Under the pieces are notes generated by a model that did not search any database, was not told where the DNA came from, and saw only the letters and a program-made list of their open reading frames with translations. Shown piece after piece: positions 47,175 through 56,788 of a stretch of DNA of 64,000 nt (the first letter of the stretch is position 1; each line of letters starts with the position of its first letter). Origin of the DNA: Megaustenia siamemsis (lineage: Eukaryota > Mollusca > Gastropoda > Stylommatophora > Ariophantidae). The position numbers and the translations under genes are program-made. The stretch lies in the NCBI GenBank assembly GCA_032433765.1, contig JAVIAB010000139.1:42092130-42156129 (forward strand). The letters are read 5' to 3'.

Positions 47175-48585
47175 CAGGGTGTTTTTAAAGTCGCAGTGCA
47201 GTGAATATTTCTAATATTCAGTAAATGACGTAATCATCATCTACGTACCACAATTTTGTAAACCACATTTATAAACAAACCGCTGCATCCTTTAAGGTTT
47301 TATTTACGTAAAGGACGGGCACTACGCTACTTTCACTGTCTCATTGCTTGAAGGAAATGGTGTTGACGATTGAAAACAGGGTATTTCTGGTTGAGCATGT
47401 CTTTCGTAATGGCGGTAAATATACAGATGAGGTCATTAGACAATTCGTGAGGAAATTTCCAGACTCACAAGTCCCTCACCGAAATTCTGTTACAAAATTG
47501 ATCAAAAAGTTTTGTGAAACCGGTAGTGTGGTAGATGCATACCGATCTGGAAGACCTTCAATTTCACAAGACCAAATTATGGAACTCCAAGACAGAATTA
47601 CAATGAGTCCAAATGCATCTTTAAACCACTTGTCTCAACAGGTGCAAATATCTAAGAGTTCTGTTCACAAGGTTTTAAGAAGTGAACTACACTATCGTCC
47701 ATACAAATTAACTGAAGTGTCTCAACTCCAAGAAAGAGATTATGAATCCCGTTTAAACTACTGCATGTGGTTTCAGAATTTTATTTATGAACATGGCACT
47801 GCCATCCTTGACGTCACTTTTTTCACTGATGAGGCCTGGTTTCATTTATCCGGTTATGTGAACAGTCAGAACAATCGGCTGTGGAGCAGTGAAAACCCCC
47901 ATGAATTTCATCAAGTGCCGCTTTACGATCAAAAAGTCGGAGTGTGGTGTGCTATAAGTCGTATGCGGATAATAGGACCTATATTTTTTAATGAAACAAT
48001 AAATGCAGAACGTTACCGTACTTTAATTCTGGAACCGTTCATAGCACACCTTACAGAACGGGAAATTATGGAATCCTGGTTTCAGCAGGATGGGGCAACA
48101 GCACACACAGCCACAACAACACTCAATTATTTAGAAAGCATATTTGCAAATCGCATTATTTCATGTGGAATCTGGCCTGCTCGTTCACCAGATCTAACAC
48201 CCCCAGATTATTATCTGTGGGGGGCATTGAAGGGGAAAGTTTATGAAAATAATCCGCAGACAATTAATGACCTAAAGACTGAAATAGTAGACAAGATTAA
48301 ACAAATATCACCAGACATTATTCTGAAGGTATTCGCAAATATGGAAAGACAAATCGCGACATGTCTTGAGGCCCGTGGTGGACATTTTCAACATATGCTT
48401 TAGGCACAACTTTATTGTGTTAATACCAACATTACCCATTATAAGCTCACCGATAGCAGTCAAGTATATTTGAATAATACCATTTATTTTACAATTTATG
48501 TGACGCATTAGTTAACCGCATTTCTGGTGACGTTTTTTCTTCCGAGAGTAGAAATTCACTGCACTGCAACTTTAAAAACACCCTG
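47175..48585 (+). mobile_element. Complete mariner-like DNA transposon
   Basis: 1411 bp, bounded by TA dinucleotides (47173-47174 and 48586-48587) and by 32-bp TIRs (47175-47206 and 48554-48585; cagggtgtttttaaagtcgc...) with one mismatch. It contains one intact transposase frame. Parent of the MITE at 28100-28410. It sits at the edge of the LINE-F fragment. Confidence 0.95.
47357..48403 (+). CDS. Mariner-like transposase, intact
   Basis: 348 residues from the ATG at 47357; an in-frame upstream TTG exists but ATG is preferred. N-terminal bipartite helix-turn-helix (about 15-115) with the GRPS motif between the halves (66-69). Catalytic triad: D158 in FFTDEAWF, D245 in QQDGATAH, D284 in PPDYYLWG. 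There are 38 residues between the second and third aspartates, unlike the 34 of classical mariner. It would cut and paste the element at TA sites. No stop or frameshift; possibly functional. Confidence 0.93.
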   Translation: MVLTIENRVFLVEHVFRNGGKYTDEVIRQFVRKFPDSQVPHRNSVTKLIKKFCETGSVVDAYRSGRPSISQDQIMELQDRITMSPNASLNHLSQQVQISKSSVHKVLRSELHYRPYKLTEVSQLQERDYESRLNYCMWFQNFIYEHGTAILDVTFFTDEAWFHLSGYVNSQNNRLWSSENPHEFHQVPLYDQKVGVWCAISRMRIIGPIFFNETINAERYRTLILEPFIAHLTEREIMESWFQQDGATAHTATTTLNYLESIFANRIISCGIWPARSPDLTPPDYYLWGALKGKVYENNPQTINDLKTEIVDKIKQISPDIILKVFANMERQIATCLEARGGHFQHML

Positions 48586-48695
48586 TATTACCACTATGCT
48601 ATAGACATTTAAACACTCAGTTTAAAATACATAACTGTATAATTATCTTCATCAAATAAAGGAAATTATATTTTTTTAAACATGCCTAGGGATTT

Positions 48696-50309
48696 TTTTT
48701 TTTTTTTTTTTTTTTTCTGACTTCACCTTGAGTGAAATAGAAACCACCTTAAAGCTAATGACCAATAACAAGGCTGCTGGAGAGGATAAGTTAACAGCTG
48801 AGATCCTCAAGGCAATTGATAGCCATAATTTAATACATCTCCAAAAAATGTTCAACATCATTTGGAAAACAGAGAAGACGCCTCATAAATGGAAAAAAGG
48901 AATCATTGTTAAGATCCCAAAAAAGGGCAATCTTAGAGACTGTAACAATTGGAGAGGCGTGACACTTTTGTCAGTTGCCTCAAAATTATTCTGTAAAATC
49001 ATCCTAAATAGAATAAAGGATTCAATAGATACAGTAATGCGTGAAGAACAGGCTGGGTTTAGAAAAGGGAGAAGCTGTCTTGACCACATTTTCACTCTAC
49101 GACTTATATTGGAGGAACACATTGAAAAGCAAAAACCTTTTGTACTTAACTTCATCGACTTCAAAAAAGCATTTGATAGTATTCATAGAGATTCTTTGTG
49201 GAAAATTCTGAAGCAATATGGCTTACCATCAAAAATCATAAATATTATCAAAGACATGTATGATGGTTACACATGTGCAGTTCGAACAGAGGAAGGACTG
49301 AGCGAATGTTTCCCAATAGAAACTGGGGTTAAACAAGGATGTATTTTATCGCCCTTGTTATTTGGAATTGTTATGGACTTCATAATGAAGAAATGCTGCA
49401 CTGGTAATAAAGGCATCGAATGGATACAAGGAGACCATTTGGAGGACCTGGACTTTGCTGATGACATAGTTCTCATCAGCAATCAGATAAAAACGATGCA
49501 GGAAAACACAAATGAACTATCATCAATAGCCAGCAAAATTGGGCTTGAGGTCAATCATGAAAAGACTAAAGTCATGAAAAGTTTAATTCCAACAAGTGAC
49601 AAAATATACATGGAAAACAAACCAGTAGAAGAGATCGATCACTTCATCTATCTTGGAAGTCACATTGATCGAGAAGGGGATACGAGCAAAGAAATTAGAA
49701 TCAGACTGGCTAAAGCAGCAATGTCTTTCAGAAGCCTTGAAAAGTTGTGGAAATCAAAACTCATTAGCACAAACACAAAACTTAGGCTATTCAAATCAAA
49801 TGTACTATCAACCCTTACGTATGCGTGTGAAAGCTGGAAAACAACAAGAGATATAGAAACAAAGTTGAACGCATTCGAAAATAAATGTCTAAGGAAAATA
49901 CTTGGTATAGAATGGAACGAATTCAAAACAAACGAGGAAATTAGAGAAATCGCCAATCAACCACTAATATCTTCAGTAATAAAGAAAAGACGATGGTCAT
50001 ACGTTGGACATGTGATGAGAAGAGATAATAATCGAATAGCAAAGCAAGCCCTCATATGGGAAACAACAGGTAAAAGAAAAAGAGGAAGACCCAGGGAGAC
50101 ACTGAGAAGAACATTGATGAGAGAGGCAAGAGCAGCAGGAATCGGCTCCCTCAATGAGATAGAACTGCTTGCACAGAACAGAGACAGATGGCGAGATTTG
50201 ATAAAATATCTTTAAAAGAAAACTGCTAGAACAAAAATTCATATAGGAGAAGGTGTATCTTGGTCTACGCCCTATGGGCCGGTTACGGCTCGAAAGGTCA
50301 ATAGATAGA
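48696..50309 (+). mobile_element. LINE-A, 5'-truncated copy
   Basis: Begins with a run of T bases (24 in all, 48693-48716), then joins LINE-A at tgacttcaccttgag. The RT frame is open to its stop at 50215 (about 498 codons, with FADDIVLIS and all RT motifs). 3' UTR and gata tail complete. 9-bp TSD tagggattt at 48687-48695 and 50310-50318. It ends about 55 bp from DNAI4 exon 4. Confidence 0.94.
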
Positions 50310-50372
50310 TAGGGATTTACATTTTTAAACAGTTGCTTCCAAATATGTTTAGGAAATCTTATGTTAACTTAC

Positions 50373-50483
50373 AGTTCCAACGGATCCATCTGCTAGAACA
50401 TTGGCCTGAGTTTTTTTCATCAAACTGGGATCCACATGAAGAAGTGGTAGAGGTGTAACATCATTGCCAGCTTCATCATATAT
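50373..50483 (-). CDS. DNAI4: DNAI4 exon 4
   Basis: 111-nt exon (37 codons), phase 0 on both sides, acceptor cttcttcag|ATA and donor GGAACT|gtaagt. It reads IYDEAGNDVTPLPLL..., matching the conserved 'DE.GNDVTP.PL' block that I associate with DNAI4/WDR78 orthologues. A LINE-A copy with its TSD ends only about 55 bp beyond the donor, inside the intron. Confidence 0.87.
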
Positions 50484-50579
50484 CTGAAGAAGACATGGTA
50501 AGCAGCAGAAATAAAGTTTATATTTCAGATTAATGTAACTAGTTTGTAGTATTTTATCCAGAAGCATATTCATGACATT

Positions 50580-51370
50580 GTCAATATGGGGGCCTGTGAA
50601 CTATCTTTCCACCCCAGGATAAAATTGGCACCCACTTCATCATCTCACAATTTCCCTCCATGGCACACTGTGGCTCTGCCTCTGCTGATGTGACAGCCAC
50701 CCATGTGTCCAGGAACATTCCTCCAGGCCATGGAGTCAGCCAGGATTTACATCAGCCCAATCCCTGCCATCTACTGTCTTCTGGTACAAGCCCCACTCTT
50801 TCATGGATATCATATGTAGGGCATTTTTACAGAAAGAGGATCATCAGGTCCTGGATCAGTTGTGTCTGTGCGATATACCAGAGGCCTGTTGGGGATAGGG
50901 CATGGTGGTCTCATCAGGCAGAAGGCGTTGGTCCTCTGAGTGTGCTGGTAGGGGGTCTTAAAGTGATTTAGGAATAGCAAACTCCACCTCATCCACAGGG
51001 GGTTCCTATAGAGGTAGTATTAAGACAGAAGAAAAATACACTCACTCAAGAGAGAGTGAAGGTGGGTGTATGTGGACCATGGCATGTATCACACACTGGT
51101 TGGTTCTGGTCCTGCATCTATAGGGGCTCGCCTTCTCCCTGCCCAGTTATACCACCAGGAACTCGGTCACACCCAAAACCAACTTTAAACCATCTCGGGG
51201 GACCATGTGTAGGTGTGGTCTTAGGCACAGTAGTGCAGTGGTATCGAATTGAGGCCTACCAGAATCACAGAGATGATGCTGTCATTCAGTAACCACAGGA
51301 CCTGGTGAATGAGAGGCTATGAATGCTTCATTCACCTTTTGATGGTGTCAAGAGCAAACCCCATGCCCCA
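50580..51370. other. GC-rich unidentified intronic block
   Basis: About 790 bp visibly richer in G+C than its surroundings (ccatgtgtccaggaacattc, ggaactcggtcacacccaaa). No long ORF, no tRNA head, no TIRs recognised. Lies in the DNAI4 intron between exons 3 and 4. Possibly the non-coding part of an unknown repeat. Confidence 0.45.
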
Positions 51371-51495
51371 AGATCTATGTTCAAACTATTTAAATAATTT
51401 CATTTTAACAACTTTAGATTTTTTTACTTGAAAATTGTGTATTTACACTAAATTACGAAAGTAATAAATTTTTTTTTTAAATCGGTTTCATTAAC

Positions 51496-51667
51496 CTGAA
51501 CTGGTGATCGCCAAATTGATGATCTCTCAGTGGCCACTCCAGAAGGGTAATTCTTTCTGCTCATGGTTGGTGCATAATTACTGTGACCAACAAATGTTGT
51601 ATTTCTGCTTCCAATTTTGCTACCTTTGCTCAAAGAAGCATTTTTGCTGCGATTTGTATCATTGCTC
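51496..51667 (-). CDS. DNAI4: DNAI4 exon 3
   Basis: 172-nt exon with acceptor gaaccacag|G and donor TTCAG|gttaat. It encodes a Ser/Asn/Arg-rich stretch ending SSIWRSPVQ. Entry is phase 2, exit phase 0. Unstructured N-terminal region of the intermediate chain, probably used for assembly. Confidence 0.8.
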
Positions 51668-52715
51668 CTGTGGTTCAAAGTTTAAAAAAAGAAAAATTAA
51701 TTGTATATTTTGACAATAAAACATTCTGGTAAGCTGAAATTGAATCATTGATCATTTAAAATGTACAGGATTAATTCAACATTAATAGATTAACTGGAGA
51801 CAAACATTTGTACAACACTTAAAACTATGACAGCAGAAGAGGTCAGCTAAAGAGTAAAAGACCTAAAACATCTTTCCTCAAGGAGGTAAGAGGCAAATGA
51901 AGAAGGAAATAGGAAGACAACTGTTCTCAATGTAAACCATATAACTTAAAAAATACAAAAGATTTCATTTTTTTCTTCTTCTATTTTAACAGACATAATA
52001 CTAGCAATTCATCAACCTGAGTTTGACTTTACACTTGAAACATGAACTCTTAAAATAATTTGTATGTTATGTCCCTTATACTGATTTTGAAATAGTGTTT
52101 GCTTTATACTTTTTTGGTAATTTATTCATTTATTTTAAAGTTATGTTTTATGTGTTAGCATTTCACGTTAATGACTCTTGCACATTACATTGTCTCAAAA
52201 GAATCCACTTATTTATATTCAGGTACTAGTGAAGTTTTAATTTATATATAATTTCTGTCAAGAATTGGGCTTGACTACTTACATTTTCTTCATGTTAGAC
52301 TTTCTGCTTCATTTGTTTATATCACTGGTATTTCTACATTATTATTATATATGGTTGAAACATGAGCTTCATAGATTAAGATAAAAACTTTAGTCCTACA
52401 GGGACATGCAAAGACCTATTGTCATGGACATTTGAAATCTTAGCTCATGGATATTTTTGGGTTCATCAATTAACAGAAACTTAAACATGTTCTACGTAAA
52501 ACTAGAGATTAGTAGAGCTGCAGAGAACATGTAAAATAAGCACAGAATGGTATCGAGCAGCTAAATTAATATAGAGATAAGACAATCTTGAAACATAATT
52601 TGTTTCATTTCTCTACTAGTTTAGCTGCTCGATACCATTGTATGTATTATTTTACACATTGTGAAAACTGTATCAATGTACCTATTGTACCACTCGCAAT
52701 AAAATAAATGATTAC
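51668..52715. other. Intron, nothing recognised
   Basis: AT-rich intron between DNAI4 exons 3 and 2. A short palindrome-like pair (actagtttagctgctcgata at 52616 and its partial complement near 52555) is the only structure noted. Confidence 0.4.
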
Positions 52716-52757
52716 CTTTTTGCAGTTCTTTGCTTCTCAGCATTTGCCTCGCTTGTT
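52716..52757 (-). CDS. DNAI4: DNAI4 exon 2
   Basis: 42-nt exon, cttcatag|AACAAG to AAAAAG|gtaatc. It reads (R)TSEANAEKQRTAK(R) in the phase left by exon 1 and exits in phase 2. Short and low-complexity, so the call rests on splice sites and frame continuity with both neighbours. Confidence 0.7.
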
Positions 52758-53009
52758 CTATGAAGGGTAAATTATGGGTTTAAAATAGACACAATCCCTT
52801 CCAGTCTATAACTAACAGGGTTATGAGTATACAAATTTCTCAGATAGAAGCACAGGATAGCAATGGTTTCTTTAGTCCTTATGACTAAATGGGTAGACAA
52901 GCATGAAAAGAACTTTGAAGCAGGGTGATCCATAATGAGGAGTTTTGTCACCAACATTATTTCTTTAGGACATAATTGGTATTGCAGAAAGCATTCCAAA
53001 AATAATTCA

Positions 53010-55320
53010 TGACTCTATATTTGCCAACAACTTAGCTCAGTGGACCTCTGAAGCAAGTATCTGAATGCAGCAGACCTCATTCTCATTAGAAAAGTGAGCT
53101 CTTGACTGGCTAATTAAAATAATTGAAGGAAATACAACACGCACACAGTATTCTCCCTCTCAAACAAACCTCTGTGCCTCAAACTAAAACAAAATGGTAC
53201 AAATCTACAACTGGATGACAACCAAAAATACAAAAGGAATAACATTTGACTGCCGTTTAATATTGAAAATTCAGATAGAAGGAACTATACTAAGTGCAAG
53301 GCAGAGGAAGGTAACCCTGAAAGAATATCAGGCACAACTTGGAGAGTAGTGTACTAAAGCAACTTTACATGGGGCAAATGAGACCAGTCCTAAAATAGGG
53401 TATTGCAGGATGGGTAACAGCAAGAAAGTCAAATTTTGTGAAGATCAACAGACTTAAAAACCAAGCAAAGAGAATTACAACTGATGGTATGAGATCAACA
53501 CCCATTATAGAACTGGAACAAATCACACACTCGCAACCAGTGGATGACAGATGAGACACCAGGACTCATCAACTTGGTGAAAAATTCAGAAGACTGACTA
53601 ATCATTCACCAGACATGAGGCCTTGTTACCAAACTTTTAGTTATGTCCCTTGTTTTAGCACCTTCAGTGCACAGATGATCGAAAAACAAAGATGTCATTG
53701 TTATACCTCAGTAAAATATAGTTCCTAAATTTTTTTTTAAATATATCTTCTGTAAACACTTAAAACAGAATTTAATTATATTAATTTGACAATTTTCTGT
53801 TATTCCTTTAAATATTCTCTTTTATACCACACAAAATAAATTAGTAATAATTTATAAGGCATTTTTAGAGAGCAGTTGATCTGTAAATTTTGGCTCATGT
53901 GCACAATTAACCTGACCTAGATATCTAGTATTCCTACTGTGTTATTTGAGAAAAGAATTTAAAAATTGTTTTAAAAAAATAATTATGCGTCACAGAGATA
54001 TTATTTAAATGTAAATGAAATGTGACCTACATAGTTATTATGGAAGTTATTTTTTTGTAATCTCTGTCCAATACTAGTTTCTGATAATCATGTTTAAATA
54101 TGTAGGTCACTCTGACTTTTTATTGGCAACGGTCGCGATCGATGGTGACTTTACTACGATAGTTTACAACTTTTTTAAACCTAAATTAACATTGTCAGCC
54201 GTGAGACTTCACATAACGATGAATGGCATATTAAATTATTACTTCAGATAGTCTTTTCTTGTTAGAAAAGCAAAAACATGCAATAGTAAAAAAAATTTAG
54301 ATATAATTTTTTATGACATTTTGGGAAACCTCGCGTAATAGTTTGTGTCGCAAAGTGCTCACAGAGTTATCCTTGAAGGCAGAGCTAAAGTAGTCATCAT
54401 TATATAGAAAACAAGGCGCCATGCAGGGAATAAATGGTATTAGAAAAAAGTAGACTTAAGTGGAGAAACTTTGCGGAATCAATAAAATCTATGTAGAAAG
54501 TAGACTCAAAACGAAAGAATGACGACTAATCTATTCCATAACACATACAAACATCAACTGTGGAGAAAACAGCATCTTTTTGACCTAATAGAAAGCATTC
54601 CTTAATAATGTATAAAAACAACCAGAATGGAGAACAAACAAGAAAAATAACATTAAGATACATAGAAAAACACTACCCAAACTTCTCCTGGACACATGAC
54701 TACATAGATAGATCAGCAACAAATGTAGCATGTTAATAGAAAATGGAGGAGCATGAATTTTCATATGCCTTAAATATGAACACATGCTCTGTTAGTAGTT
54801 ACAGCACTGAGTCATAGAAACGAAAACCTGAATGATCTAAGAGAAACACTCTACTCTACAAGCTCTGCCTGAGTAGAGGAACTGTGATTCAGTGAATTCC
54901 ATCTCACTGCAATATTCCTGGAAACAATGAGGCACTTCCTGGAAACAATGATGCAATCAGGTTGGCAAAAGAAGATGGCAAATTATACCAGCCAAATATA
55001 AATACAACTATGATCAAAGAGATTTGTCAGGAACAAATATGTAAATAAATGGAATTCAGAAACCAGAAAACCTACCTACTATCAGCTAAACATAAAAGAA
55101 TAATTAACAATTTTTAGACTGAATAGGCCATAACTGATTGAAGTACCACAATTTTCAACACCCTAAGGCAAGGATAGGAATTTCTGATGAATATGATTGT
55201 AGCACAGGCAAAATGACTGCTAAACATCTGCCAAACTATTGGCTAAATAATTAAAAGATGTGTGGCCATCATCAATACCATATCGAAACCAGCTGTGGTG
55301 TATGTAGATGTCATTAGCCT
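53010..55320 (+). mobile_element. I/Jockey-type LINE, heavily decayed
   Basis: Fragments: NAADLILIRK (RT), ERISGTTWRVVY, VLQDG, a segment matching RLQNQALRIITGGMRSTPI, and later an RNase H end equivalent to WIPSHC.I.GN.EAD..A (54890-54980) with NKYVNKWNSE. Stops in every frame. Resembles LINE-G but is older. Confidence 0.6.
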
Positions 55321-55689
55321 TAAGGTGATGAGCGCTTTTTAAAAACTCATTCATTAAAATTGCCATCTAAAACTAAAGATAAGGTCTACACAAAAAAGCC
55401 CTTTTGCAGCTTACCCTGACTACAACAGTATTGTAGCTATCACTACTACTATGTCAAATGACTGAAAGTGTAGTGAAAGTTAATGGGCTGTATTTCACAA
55501 GAATGCACAGGATTTTAAAAGTAAGTATTTAATCGTAAGTAACATTTCATTAGAGTGTAGACATTAGTAACAAGACTTACATAACTCGGTGACTTATATT
55601 TTATTAAGTTATTATTATTAAATGAACACCAGATTATGAATGAACAAAAATGAAGAACTGAGGGAAAAAGCTAGAATAACCCCCTACAT

Positions 55690-55990
55690 AGAATATATAA
55701 CGTAATGAAACAACAGATATAATGGTTTGGACATGTGAAAAGGCAGAAAGATCAAAACATAACACAACGAACCTTCAATAAACGTTGCGAGAACACCAGA
55801 CCCACCCAAGGACCGACCACAAAAAAGATGGGTTGACGGAATATTAGAAACACTAGGAAACATAACAACATTAGATTTCATTAGAAGAGGCAAACAGATA
55901 AGGATAAGGCTTATCATAAGCAAAAGACCGCAAAATTATATCTCCCCTCCACGTTGAAAGGCAAATAAAATGAGGAAGGAAAGAAGAAAA
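55690..55990 (+). mobile_element. LINE-B 3' end, decayed
   Basis: Contains the LINE-B terminal region (acgttgcgagaacaccagac; aaaaagatgggttgacggaa; ttatatctcccctccacgtt) with an A/G-rich tail. Frames broken. Confidence 0.7.
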
Positions 55991-56147
55991 AAAAATAAAT
56001 AAAATTTAATGGACACTGGATTTTATGGATACATTTGTTTTCCTTCCGTTCTTACCGTTGTATAGTTACACTATAACTATAATCAGCACTCTGTAGTCTA
56101 GTATCTAAGTATCATACTACTGGTATTCAAACATTTGCTGTACTTAC

Positions 56148-56156
56148 GAAGGAGTC
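56148..56156 (-). CDS. DNAI4: Candidate 9-nt microexon of DNAI4
   Basis: On the minus strand, ttctgag|GACTCCTTC|gtaagtac has an AG acceptor and a near-perfect donor. Inclusion would add three residues (TPS) between exons 1 and 2 and keep the frame; skipping it is also in frame. The acceptor has a weak polypyrimidine tract. Speculative. Confidence 0.3.
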
Positions 56157-56291
56157 CTCAGAACGTCACCACCGGTAGTCGGTTTTACTTTTACCGTTGT
56201 AGTTGTATTTTTGTTTCAAACTTGTGTTATTAATTTTGAATAAAATATTTTGTAAATAACAATTTTTTTTTTAATTAATAAAATGTCTTAC

Positions 56292-56332
56292 CGGGGTGCC
56301 AAGAGTTTTTTGCTGCTTTTTGAAGTGGACAT
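56292..56332 (-). CDS. DNAI4: DNAI4 exon 1 (start codon)
   Basis: Begins with ATG at 56332-56330 and encodes a lysine/serine-rich N-terminus, MSTSKSSKKLLAPR (the last codon is split). It ends at a good donor (CG|GTAAGA), phase 2. The start was chosen because it is the first ATG of an open exon whose phase fits the next exon. The upstream 5' UTR boundary cannot be seen. Confidence 0.8.
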
Positions 56333-56779
56333 TTTGCTATCAATTGTTTTAAGAATGATTCACTTTTAAATGTTAATTATACGATGTGTGACTTGCATAC
56401 TGAAATTTCAGCTTAGCATCGTCAATATGAATATGTGGTAGTTTGACATAGTATAGCGCTAGGCTTCCCTTGTTGTCATTAGAAACAAAGATTTTGTTAA
56501 ATCCTCTATCATTGGCTTATAGAAATAAAATGGCGTAATAATATATTTTTCAACTGTGCCTGAGCTAATGTAAACTCTAAGAAGACATATAAAACATGTT
56601 CTGAATATAGGCATATAACAAAAAAACTATAAATGGATTATATTTTCATTACATTAGTGAATTTATCTTTAATATTATAAAATATAGTTCTACCAATGAA
56701 AATTGTTGTTACTTTCATAAGAGGGCGCCGACATAAGAATTGCTAGCCTCGTTTTGAGAGTGGGGGAACTTCGGTTAAA
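56333..56779. promoter_or_regulatory. Divergent DNAI4/MIER promoter region
   Basis: 447 bp between the two opposed start codons. It contains an inverted CCAAT-type box (attgg, near 56511), an X-box-like site at 56472-56486 and a short CpG-bearing stretch with gggcgcc near 56725. There is no TATA box in an obvious position. Transcription starts are not determinable by eye. Confidence 0.65.
56472..56486. promoter_or_regulatory. X-box-like RFX site
   Basis: gttgtc-att-agaaac resembles the RFX X-box (GTNRCC-N0-3-RGYAAC) with one mismatch in each half-site. It lies 140 bp upstream of the DNAI4 ATG. RFX factors drive ciliary genes, so the site suits DNAI4. Inference from motif and position only. 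Confidence 0.4.
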
Positions 56780-56786
56780 ATGGCGG
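56777..56786 (+). promoter_or_regulatory. YY1-like motif over the MIER start codon
   Basis: aaaatggcgg matches the core AAnATGGCGG of the YY1 downstream element, which in many animal housekeeping genes overlaps the initiation codon, as here. Confidence 0.5.
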
Positions 56787-56788
56787 AG
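56780..56788 (+). CDS. MIER1: MIER exon 1 (codons 1-3)
   Basis: ATG GCG GAG followed by gttgta. The donor is only fair, but MAE is also the start of vertebrate MIER1, and exon 2 continues in phase 0. The start lies in the YY1-like motif. Confidence 0.65.

Larger units (their letters stand above)
12762..56332 (-). other. DNAI4: DNAI4 (WDR78) gene, 5' half, 13 coding exons
   Basis: Gene-level entry. DNAI4/WDR78 is an intermediate chain of inner-arm axonemal dynein (dynein-f, counterpart of Chlamydomonas IC140) and acts in motile cilia and flagella. Coding exons in order: 56292-56332, 52716-52757, 51496-51667, 50373-50483, 45762-45859, 42922-43007, 42538-42719, 42219-42326, 39402-39471, 33491-33658, 22580-22627, 19070-19191, 12762-12864. 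All have AG/GT borders and the reading frame closes through all 12 junctions, giving 450 codons plus one base. The residues seen are the low-complexity N-terminal half and the family block before the WD40 repeats (an LLERIINLNTFQSKQAQYRG-type segment in the last exon). No WD40 exon is visible to position 1, so the C-terminal half lies outside the window. Introns are filled with transposons in both orientations. Identity rests on my recall of the vertebrate protein. Confidence 0.88.

Noticed and set aside
47348..47356. Upstream TTG as the transposase start
   Set aside because: Animal translation normally uses ATG; the ATG nine bases later gives a length typical of mariner transposases.
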